A stretch of 6,705 nt of DNA, from assembly GCA_003646935.1 (NCBI GenBank), contig QMLW01000107.1, positions 1 through 6,705 on the forward strand, written 5' to 3'. Position 1 is the stretch's first letter. Every line of letters begins with the position of its first letter. Under the pieces are notes generated by a model. It saw only the letters and a list, made by a program, of their open reading frames with translations, did not search any database and had not been told where the DNA came from. Positions 1-4,870 of the stretch are shown in pieces. This stretch comes from Deltaproteobacteria bacterium (GTDB taxonomy: Bacteria; Desulfobacterota; DSM-4660; Desulfatiglandales; B25-G16). A program made the translations under genes and the position numbers.

Positions 1-168
1 AAATAAAGAGATGGGCCAAATGCATTAAAGGTGATATATATTTTTGATCTATAGATTGTTTTTTCAGGCTGAAACGCCAAGACACACCAATTTGCATAAA
101 ATCAATCTCGGATTTTGGGATAGCATTTGATAGTTGTGTTTGATGGGGTGGTTATGGTAATAAGCAAA

Positions 169-180
169 GATCGTACGATC
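169..180. repeat. Perfect 12-bp palindrome, possible operator
   Basis: GATCGTACGATC reads identically on both strands and ends 45 bp before the GTG start of the FabD-like gene. A symmetric site in the leader of a monocistronic gene suits a dimeric DNA-binding regulator, but this is inference from symmetry alone. It is followed by a weaker CCC-ATA-GGG symmetry at 180-188. Confidence 0.3.
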
Positions 181-215
181 CCATAGGGTCGATTAGTGGA
201 AGCAAATCAAATCAT

Positions 216-220
216 GAGGT
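216..220 (+). promoter_or_regulatory. Ribosome binding site deciding the start of the FabD-like gene
   Basis: GAGGT lies 5 bases before GTG 226 and 8 bases before the adjacent in-frame GTG 229. The encoded N-terminus (VQPKTAYIFPGQGSQ) puts the family's first beta-strand right after the start, so translation begins at one of these two GTG codons; the spacing slightly favours the second. The upstream ATG at 214 meets a stop after two codons and is excluded. Confidence 0.6.
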
Positions 221-225
221 AATCT

Positions 226-1344
226 GTGGTGCAGCCTAAGACCGCATATATCTTTCCAGGGCAGGGCTCTCAATACCTCGGAATGGGTCAGGATTTCTAC
301 GATCATTTCGAGATCGCCGCCTTTGTCTTCTACAGGGCGAACAGGATCCTGAACAAGGAGTTTGAGAAGGTTATATTCGGCAAGATACCCGATAAGGTAC
401 GCGATATGGTCAGCCGTAGCCATATATTCTTCAAGGAAGACATGGATGAGCTTGGCATTAAGAGGGGGCTCAAAACGCAGCTGGATAAGCAGGTTCAGAT
501 CGCCACCTACATCACATCGTGGGCTGCCTTTTGCGCGTTTCGGGAACGAGTGAAGGACGAGGAGCTTACCGTGAAGCCCGAGCTGATGGCCGGACACAGT
601 TTCGGGGAGTACGCGGCGCTTACCGCAGCAGGTGTCATCAATTACGATACAGGGCTGCAACTGGTCAACCAACGCGAGCATATCATGGTTTCCCGCGCCA
701 AGGATATCGATGGTGGTTTGGTGGCGATTATCAACAAACGCAGACCACTCACACAGGAGGACGTCAGGAATATCAGTTTCTATGGGGGTAGAGAGGTTCT
801 CCATATAGCGCTCTACAACTCCTCCAAGCAGAATGTATTCGGGGGAACGAACAAAAACATAAGCGCGAGCAAGCAATTGCTCAAGGACTCTGAGTTTCGG
901 GTTATAGACGTGCCCGTGTTGGGCCCCTGGCATACCCCGTTCATGAATCCCGCCAGCGAACGATTACAGGCATATATTGAGGAAGGCGATTTTTCCTTTA
1001 AACCTGCCCAGATACCGATAATATCGAATACGTTGACGGATGATCTCGTCAATCCTAAGGTCATTACACGCCCAGATGAAGTAAAAACCGAGCTGGTAAA
1101 TCAGCTCGATCACCCTGTTTTGTGGGCACAGACGATTCGAAAAATGGTTGAGGAAAACAAGATTGAGAGGATATTTATCTTCGGCCCCGGTAAGATCACA
1201 CAACGGATTATCAACGATGAGTATCCCGACGTGAGGGTGTGCAGGGTGGAGGATATTCAGACCTTGGAGGAGACCATCGAGGAGATACGGCACCCCGGCA
1301 GGAAAAGGGAGCAATCACCTGAGGATGAAAAGGGGCATGACTAA
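226..1344 (+). CDS. Malonyl-CoA:ACP transacylase-like protein (FabD family, acyltransferase domain)
   Basis: Predicted to move a malonyl group from CoA to the phosphopantetheine arm of acyl carrier protein in the cytoplasm, feeding fatty acid or polyketide synthesis. Visible family marks are the N-terminal FPGQGSQ (residues 10-16), the nucleophile elbow GHSFGEYAA with Ser125, Arg150 in the NQREHIM segment (the arginine that selects malonyl/dicarboxylic substrates in FabD), catalytic His236 in GPWHTPFM, and the HPVLWAQTI segment near 296-304. At 372 residues it is longer than typical FabD (about 310). The extra length is mostly a stretch around residues 45-90, before QIATYITSWAAF, and a charged C-terminal tail (about 355-372). 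No other fab, ACP or ketosynthase gene is visible, so it may be a paralogue or a trans-acting acyltransferase rather than the housekeeping enzyme. The start is GTG 226 or 229. Confidence 0.85.
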   Translation: MVQPKTAYIFPGQGSQYLGMGQDFYDHFEIAAFVFYRANRILNKEFEKVIFGKIPDKVRDMVSRSHIFFKEDMDELGIKRGLKTQLDKQVQIATYITSWAAFCAFRERVKDEELTVKPELMAGHSFGEYAALTAAGVINYDTGLQLVNQREHIMVSRAKDIDGGLVAIINKRRPLTQEDVRNISFYGGREVLHIALYNSSKQNVFGGTNKNISASKQLLKDSEFRVIDVPVLGPWHTPFMNPASERLQAYIEEGDFSFKPAQIPIISNTLTDDLVNPKVITRPDEVKTELVNQLDHPVLWAQTIRKMVEENKIERIFIFGPGKITQRIINDEYPDVRVCRVEDIQTLEETIEEIRHPGRKREQSPEDEKGHD

Positions 1345-1348
1345 GGGA

Positions 1349-1385
1349 GCGGGAGGTATTTGCACCTATTTCGGAGACCTCTCGC
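1349..1385. terminator. Possible hairpin between convergent genes
   Basis: GCGGGAGGT (1349-1357) can pair with ACCTCTCGC (1377-1385) over 9 bp with one G-T wobble, around a 19-base loop. It sits 5 bases past the transacylase stop and overlaps the last codons of the minus-strand gene. There is no T-run on either side, so intrinsic termination is uncertain; it could simply be a Rho-dependent or mRNA-end structure, or chance. Confidence 0.25.
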
Positions 1386-1920
1386 CTGCGCCTATCTTCT
1401 TGCTGAACAGCTGCTCGAGTGCGATCTCGTAATCCCGTGATCCTGGGATAAGCGATTTGTTGTGGGAGAGTTGCTTAAAGACCTCCTGTTCAGCGCGCTC
1501 AAATCTCTCATTGATCTGACTGATGATACCGTCAATGAGCTTGTAGATTTCGAGGTCAGTCCCATATATGTCTATTACATTGGGATTATCGATCATTACT
1601 TCTAGGAGGTACTGGGTGAGATAAAGCGAGTACGGATTTGGGCGGGGGACGACATTTCTGATAGGGGCGATGAAGTATTTAAAATCGAATTCGCTTGTTT
1701 TATAGGCCTTGTTGAGGCCCTGCATAATGAGATCAGAGATCGCTTGGGGATTTTCGGTCTCGATTATCTTGTTCAGCAGCAGGGCTTGAGAGACCTTATT
1801 GTGGATTTCCGAGAGTTTAAATTTAAAGAATCTATCTCTTCTAATGGATTCTTTTTTTTCCTTTCTCTCCAGTCTATCTATTAGCCTATCGTGTGTTCTC
1901 CCGCTGTATCGATATTTCAT
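1366..1920 (-). CDS. Uncharacterised helical protein, 184 aa
   Basis: I do not recognise this family. The protein has a strongly basic, charged N-terminus (residues 1-36, rich in R and K, including RLERKEKKESIRRDRFFKFK), no signal peptide and no membrane segment, so it is probably cytosolic. A likely structured core runs from about 37 to 150. It includes a distinctive proline-containing stretch IAPIRNVVPRPNPYSLYLTQ (84-103), then helices, and YEIALEQLFSKK near the C-terminus (164-175). There are no cysteines, and no metal, nucleotide-binding or protease motif is visible. It is last in the minus-strand series, 52 bp after the FmdB-type gene. No clear Shine-Dalgarno precedes ATG 1920, so the start is the least certain of the gene starts here. 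It may be a conserved lineage-specific protein of unknown function. Confidence 0.65.
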   Translation of the reverse strand: MKYRYSGRTHDRLIDRLERKEKKESIRRDRFFKFKLSEIHNKVSQALLLNKIIETENPQAISDLIMQGLNKAYKTSEFDFKYFIAPIRNVVPRPNPYSLYLTQYLLEVMIDNPNVIDIYGTDLEIYKLIDGIISQINERFERAEQEVFKQLSHNKSLIPGSRDYEIALEQLFSKKIGAGERSPK

Positions 1921-1972
1921 TGCATAACTATGTAATTGACTTTGTTTGAGATGTTCAATGGTTTATCCGTGT

Positions 1973-2251
1973 TTAGTCTGAGGCCTCTTTAGCCGAATCC
2001 TTGACTGGTTCTTTCTTGCTCTCCTCTTTTTTTGAGGGTTTCTTGTGTTCCGTTTTCGCCGTCTTGGTTCCCTTCGACGCGTAATCGGTTACATACCAGC
2101 CGGTCCCTTTTAAGTGAAAGGTATTGTGTGAGATGATCTTCTTCACAGGACCACCACATACCTCACATTTAGCCAAAGGCGGATCTGAAAATTTTTGCCA
2201 TACCTCATTGATATGGCCACATCCGCTGCATCTATATTCATAAATAGGCAT
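1973..2251 (-). CDS. FmdB-type putative regulatory zinc-ribbon protein
   Basis: The 92-aa product begins MPIYEYRCSGCGH, the hallmark of the FmdB/CxxC_CXXC_SSSS family. Two zinc-ribbon knuckles are visible, Cys8/Cys11 and Cys29/Cys32, followed by the family's F-H-L-K-G-T-G-W-Y-V-T-D-Y segment (about residues 45-57). The tail (about 63-92) is low-complexity, rich in Lys, Glu and Ser and probably disordered. FmdB was named from a methylotroph formamidase/acetamidase locus as a presumed regulator, but the molecular role of most members is unknown. The start is set at ATG 2251 because GGAGGA (2262-2257) lies 5 bases upstream; a longer frame back to 2275 would add eight residues without a better site. 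It lies 32 bp after the HExxH gene and 52 bp before the orphan. Confidence 0.88.
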   Translation of the reverse strand: MPIYEYRCSGCGHINEVWQKFSDPPLAKCEVCGGPVKKIISHNTFHLKGTGWYVTDYASKGTKTAKTEHKKPSKKEESKKEPVKDSAKEASD

Positions 2252-2283
2252 GTTTATCCTCCGTTTACCGAGCAAGATCGCGA

Positions 2284-2823
2284 TCAGAACATACAGATGT
2301 CAATATTCATTCTACTGGGCGTATAATAGCTCAGAATATGAGAGAGATTGGGCAATGATAGTTCTTTGAGTATCTCATAGGTCGTTTGGTGTACGACCTG
2401 CTCCTCCCTTGATCGCCTGACCTCCTCAGTTACGTCGAACCTCTCTTTATAGGTACAGAATCTCACGATATGCACCAATTCGTGCGTGAGCACATACGCC
2501 AAAAGGGGAAGCAGCTTCAATTCGTGGTCCCTCTTGAGGGCACGTATAATGTGGTGGTCTTGAAGACATATGATATAAAATTCACGGCCCTTAGGGATCG
2601 GTTCTGCTTCTCCGAGCTCACTCCTTCTATATTTCTTTAATAAAGCAAAGGCATCATCTCTGATATCTTCGCCAAATAGCTGCTTGAGCGTCTTCAGGTC
2701 AAAGGGATGTCTTTTCCATTGCGTCATGGACAACTGATAGTAATTGCTGGTCATATCCTCCGCGATATCGAGTGCCTCGCTTACAATGCCTAGTTGCTCT
2801 TTAGTGAAATGCTGAAGATACAT
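2284..2823 (-). CDS. Putative HExxH zinc metallopeptidase-like protein, 179 aa
   Basis: The visible motif is THELVHIVRF, an HExxH zinc site at His114-Glu115-x-x-His118 in a hydrophobic helix, as in zincin peptidases. Downstream, EEQVVHQTTYEIL (140-152) contains Glu140/Glu141 and His145, which could supply the third zinc ligand as in gluzincins; this is inference. There is no signal peptide or membrane span, so a cytosolic location is likely. The frame stays open to 2913, but that extension reads through the tRNA gene and gives the SGVRVPAPP peptide typical of such artefacts, so I chose ATG 2823. No good Shine-Dalgarno precedes it. It is downstream of tRNA-Met on the same strand and 32 bp upstream of the FmdB-type gene. 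I cannot name a family; the catalytic assignment rests on one short motif. Confidence 0.7.
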   Translation of the reverse strand: MYLQHFTKEQLGIVSEALDIAEDMTSNYYQLSMTQWKRHPFDLKTLKQLFGEDIRDDAFALLKKYRRSELGEAEPIPKGREFYIICLQDHHIIRALKRDHELKLLPLLAYVLTHELVHIVRFCTYKERFDVTEEVRRSREEQVVHQTTYEILKELSLPNLSHILSYYTPSRMNIDICMF

Positions 2824-2847
2824 GCTCAAACTGACTAAAGCTAATGC

Positions 2848-2868
2848 AAAAAAGCAATTTGTCAATTG
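2848..2868 (-). terminator. Weak hairpin plus T-run between tRNA-Met and the HExxH gene
   Basis: On the minus strand CAATT-GACA-AATTG forms a 5-bp AT-rich stem (2868-2855), followed one base later by six T (2853-2848). It has the shape of a weak intrinsic terminator just after the tRNA. The same bases contain TTGACA (2865-2860), which could instead be a -35 element for the downstream gene, though no good -10 follows at the right distance. Both readings are weak. Confidence 0.3.
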
Positions 2869-2880
2869 TGGTATGTTTGC

Positions 2881-2957
2881 TGGTGGCGGTGCAGGGACTC
2901 GAACCCCGGACACTACGGATATGAGCCGTATGCTCTAACCGCCTGAGCTACACCGCC
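2881..2957 (-). tRNA. tRNA-Met, anticodon CAU (elongator type)
   Basis: The minus strand folds into a complete cloverleaf of 77 nt with encoded CCA (2883-2881). Acceptor GGCGGTG pairs perfectly with CACCGCC. The D-stem is GCTC/GAGC. The anticodon stem TACGG/CCGTA encloses loop CTCATAT, with anticodon CAT at 2923-2921. The T-arm is CGGGG-TTCGAGT-CCCTG with one G-T wobble, and the discriminator base is A. The first acceptor pair is G-C, which argues against an initiator tRNA, whose first pair is normally mismatched in bacteria. A CAU anticodon can also belong to the TilS-modified isoleucine tRNA; the overall sequence looks to me like elongator Met, but I cannot exclude Ile2. Confidence 0.93.
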
Positions 2958-2968
2958 ACAACCCTTCT

Positions 2969-2996
2969 ATTATTTCAAAAAATCTTTTTTTGTCAA
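2969..2996 (-). promoter_or_regulatory. Promoter of the tRNA-Met unit
   Basis: On the minus strand a perfect -35 TTGACA (2996-2991), a 16-base spacer and a -10 AATAAT (2974-2969, five of six matches) lie just upstream of the tRNA. The mature 5' end at 2957 is 11 bases beyond the -10 box, implying a leader of only a few bases. The spacer is a run of A then T. Confidence 0.7.
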
Positions 2997-3037
2997 TGAA
3001 ATAATAGGCCATTATCGCCTGCTCAAGCTAGCAATGA

Positions 3038-3066
3038 TTGACAACAAGGCAATGATGAATTAGAAA
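3038..3066 (+). promoter_or_regulatory. Candidate promoter for the zinc-ribbon/QueD unit
   Basis: TTGACA (3038-3043), a 17-base spacer and TAGAAA (3061-3066, four of six matches) point towards the zinc-ribbon gene, leaving a leader of about 90 bases. A second weaker candidate lies inside that leader: TTGACC (3074-3079), 17 bases, TAGAAG (3097-3102). Both are divergent from the tRNA promoter. Confidence 0.4.
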
Positions 3067-3163
3067 AGAACAATTGACCGTCACATCGAGTAGCGGTAGA
3101 AGCAAATACACTGCGGCTCATTCCAGCGATGGAGTACGTACTAAGGTAAACGAGGGACACGAT

Positions 3164-3433
3164 ATGAGATGCCCGCATTGCAATAAGGATATACCAGGTA
3201 TTCCTTGTCCAGAGTGTGAGATGGTTATTCCCCAAGAGAGCAAATATTGTCTCTACTGCGGGGCCCTAGTGGAAGGCGGTTCCGTCTCGGAAGGCAACGA
3301 GAGCGAGGCTGGCGAAGATGGTGATTTTGATCTCAAGAACAGAATCCCCTGTAGCGACGGGAACTGCATAGGAATTATCATCAAGGGACGGTGCAACATC
3401 TGCGGAAAGCCTTACAAGGGCAAGAAGAAGTAG
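3164..3433 (+). CDS. Ten-cysteine zinc-ribbon protein, 89 aa
   Basis: A small, probably cytosolic protein with five cysteine pairs: Cys3/Cys6, Cys15/Cys18, Cys29/Cys32, Cys63/Cys68 and Cys77/Cys80. The N-terminal part (about 1-35) resembles tandem zinc ribbons (MRCPHC, CPEC, YCLYCGALVE). The middle (about 38-58) is an acidic, Gly/Ser/Glu-rich linker. The C-terminal part (IPCSDGNCIG through CNICGKPYKG) is a third metal knuckle with a CxxxxC spacing, ending in a Lys-rich tail. Five pairs suggest two complete zinc sites plus one more pair. The function is unknown; nucleic-acid or protein binding is an inference. The start is ATG 3164, with GAGGG at 3152-3156; the frame runs back to a TTG at 3074, but that extension has no cysteine and looks like untranslated leader. 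queD follows after 27 bases. Confidence 0.75.
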   Translation: MRCPHCNKDIPGIPCPECEMVIPQESKYCLYCGALVEGGSVSEGNESEAGEDGDFDLKNRIPCSDGNCIGIIIKGRCNICGKPYKGKKK

Positions 3434-3460
3434 CGGGATGCTCAAGGAGAGGCAGAGTCC

Positions 3461-3829
3461 ATGTACGAGGTAACGGTGATGACGCATTTCGCTGCGGCCC
3501 ACCAGCTCAGAAACTTCGGTGGGAAATGCGAGCAACTCCATGGGCATAACTGGAAGGTAGAGGTAACGCTCAAAGGAGAGGGCTTAAACGATGAGGGATT
3601 GTTGATTGATTTTCAAGAGCTCAGAGCTATCACGAATGGCATACTGGAAAAACTCGATCATTCATTTTTAAATGAACTTCCTGCCTTCAAGGATCAAAAC
3701 CCTTCCTCGGAAAATATTGCCGCCTATATATTCAAGGAACTACGCACCAGGCTTAACGACAAGCATATCGATGTCGCCAAGGTAACGGCCTGGGAGTCGG
3801 ACTCCGCAAGCGCTAGTTACATGGGCTAG
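3461..3829 (+). CDS. queD: 6-carboxy-5,6,7,8-tetrahydropterin synthase (QueD)
   Basis: Converts 7,8-dihydroneopterin triphosphate to 6-carboxytetrahydropterin, the second step from GTP towards preQ0 and the queuosine modification of tRNA, in the cytosol. At 122 aa it has the usual QueD length. The zinc ligands His14, His27 and His29 are visible, with the catalytic Cys23 in the CxxxHGH motif (CEQLHGH, 23-29) that separates QueD from most pyruvoyl-tetrahydropterin synthases. LLIDFQEL (47-54), the Asp66-His67 dyad in KLDHSFLN, NPSSENIA (80-87) and the pterin-binding Glu112 in WESDSASASY are also present. All key residues are intact. AAGGAG (3444-3449) and GAGAGG (3447-3452) precede ATG 3461. No other queuosine gene (queC, queE, queF) is in the window, and I see no preQ1 riboswitch upstream. 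Confidence 0.92.
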   Translation: MYEVTVMTHFAAAHQLRNFGGKCEQLHGHNWKVEVTLKGEGLNDEGLLIDFQELRAITNGILEKLDHSFLNELPAFKDQNPSSENIAAYIFKELRTRLNDKHIDVAKVTAWESDSASASYMG

Positions 3830-3926
3830 GAATGCAACGGTAACCCCCAGGGCCAGTTACGGCTGTCTCCTGTACACCTGCTATGAGGGGGAAGACACAA
3901 TAAAGCTGCCTCAACGACCTTTTGAA

Positions 3927-3955
3927 TTGACACATATGAAACTTGTTACTATACT
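3927..3955 (+). promoter_or_regulatory. Near-consensus sigma-70-type promoter of the lipoprotein/barrel operon
   Basis: A perfect -35 TTGACA (3927-3932), an exact 17-base spacer and -10 TATACT (3950-3955, five of six matches) predict a start near 3962 and a leader of about 36 bases. That leader ends in the Shine-Dalgarno AAAGGAGGG (3984-3992), 5 bases before ATG 3998. This is the strongest promoter in the window and suggests high constitutive expression. Confidence 0.8.
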
Positions 3956-3997
3956 GGTATCTCTGGTTTTTAATTCGTCTACGAAAGGAGGGCTCCT

Positions 3998-4855
3998 ATG
4001 ACGAGAACAATTCTTTCAAAAAGGAAAACAAAAGGGCTCATGTGGGCAGTCTGCGGGCTACTTCTTCTATGCTTTGCCATCATAGCCATTACAAGCTGCG
4101 AGGAGAATTCCCTTGAATGGCTCGCGGATGATTCCTCATATGAGGCGCGGATCGAAGAGGCCCGGATCGCTATCGATGACAGGGAGTATGCAAGGGCGAG
4201 GGATCTGCTTTTGCAGCTCAAAGCGGAGTATCCCGGCGATCCCTTGATCCTGCAGTATCTCAGCAACGCGTATGCGGGTTTGGTAGGGCTCGACACCTTC
4301 AATCTCCTTACCACCATTGACCAGCTCATTGAAGAAGAGAATCCTGGTAGCATTGATATGGTAGGCAACGTCCTCGGCAGTTTATCGGGTGAAATTAATG
4401 TGGCCGATATAGATGAGATACTCGCAAACCTGGAGAACGCAATCAATGCCCTGGAGGAGATCCCCAATCCCACGGACGATCAGACCGTGCAACTGGGCCT
4501 TCTGAGCCTGAACCACGCAGCCATGACCATAGCGGATATTGTAGCTCAGGATCAAGATTTGCCCGAGACAGATACGGTCGAGCTCACAGAGGATGGGCTT
4601 GGTGAAACTTATGAGGGTCAGGTCATAGACCTCACCGATGAAGCGACCACCGAGAGGCTGGATGATCTTTCAGATGATATCGAGAACATCGGAAACGCAG
4701 TGGATTCCATCGCCAGTATCACGGGCATCGAGGCCGGGCAAGAGAATGATCTCTCTGAAAGCTTTGATGAGTTTACCCAGGATGTAGATCCTAATGGAGA
4801 TGACTCAATAACCCAGTCAGAGCTTCAGAACTACCTTGGTAGTCTCTCATCATAA
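3998..4855 (+). CDS. Predicted lipoprotein with TPR-like region and C-terminal EF-hand-like loop
   Basis: The 285-aa product starts with a basic segment (KRKTK) and a hydrophobic stretch (about 15-32) ending in a lipobox-like ITS-Cys34, so it is predicted to be lipidated at Cys34. Glu rather than Asp follows the cysteine, which favours sorting to the outer membrane. Residues 48-100 look like a TPR-type helical pair (EARIAIDDREYARARDLLLQ, then PGDPLILQYLSNAYAGL). The middle (about 120-250) is acidic and helical. Residues 264-275 (DPNGDDSITQSE) match a 12-residue EF-hand loop, with Asp1, Asn3, Asp5 and Glu12 in the calcium positions but Asp instead of Gly at position 6. The gene has its own promoter and lies 15 bp before the barrel gene, so the two proteins probably act together at the outer membrane. 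I cannot name the family. Confidence 0.8.
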   Translation: MTRTILSKRKTKGLMWAVCGLLLLCFAIIAITSCEENSLEWLADDSSYEARIEEARIAIDDREYARARDLLLQLKAEYPGDPLILQYLSNAYAGLVGLDTFNLLTTIDQLIEEENPGSIDMVGNVLGSLSGEINVADIDEILANLENAINALEEIPNPTDDQTVQLGLLSLNHAAMTIADIVAQDQDLPETDTVELTEDGLGETYEGQVIDLTDEATTERLDDLSDDIENIGNAVDSIASITGIEAGQENDLSESFDEFTQDVDPNGDDSITQSELQNYLGSLSS

Positions 4856-4870
4856 AAAGGAGGGAGCACA

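Larger units (their letters stand above)
1..225. other. AT-rich leader/intergenic region upstream of the transacylase gene
   Basis: No convincing gene lies here. The plus-strand frames close within the first 45 bases. On the minus strand a frame is open from about 151 to the left edge, with an ATG at 97-95 that would give a peptide beginning MQIGVSWRFSLKK; it lacks a clear ribosome binding site and I do not recognise it, so it may be the 5' end of a divergent gene or chance. The region also holds a 10-bp palindrome ATCTATAGAT (47-56) and a 12-bp palindrome (169-180). An 11-codon frame (154-186, ATG to TAG) precedes the transacylase gene but shows no sign of being translated. I found no well-spaced sigma-70-like promoter. 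Confidence 0.5.

Noticed and set aside
193..933. 246-aa minus-strand open frame opposite the FabD-like gene
   Set aside because: It is antisense to a gene with intact catalytic motifs, has no ribosome binding site and no recognisable domain; it mirrors codon bias of the true gene.
2824..2913. N-terminal extension of the HExxH gene reading into the tRNA
   Set aside because: The added peptide (MSGVRVPAPPPANIPQ) is translated tRNA sequence, a common artefact; ATG 2823 avoids the overlap.
3074..3163. TTG-started extension of the zinc-ribbon gene
   Set aside because: It has no ribosome binding site, no cysteines and low-complexity sequence, whereas ATG 3164 has GAGGG at good spacing and starts directly with the first zinc knuckle.
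3067..3163. preQ1 riboswitch in the leader of the zinc-ribbon/queD unit
   Set aside because: An ACTAAGG string at 3140-3146 recalls the end of a preQ1-I aptamer, but the required hairpin and A-rich linker are missing.
3830..3926. Terminator after queD
   Set aside because: Only a 5-bp GTAAC/GTTAC pairing (3840-3860 area) without a T-run is visible; not enough to call.
3979..4473. 164-aa minus-strand open frame opposite the lipoprotein gene
   Set aside because: It is Ser/Ala-rich shadow sequence antisense to a gene with promoter, Shine-Dalgarno and signal peptide.
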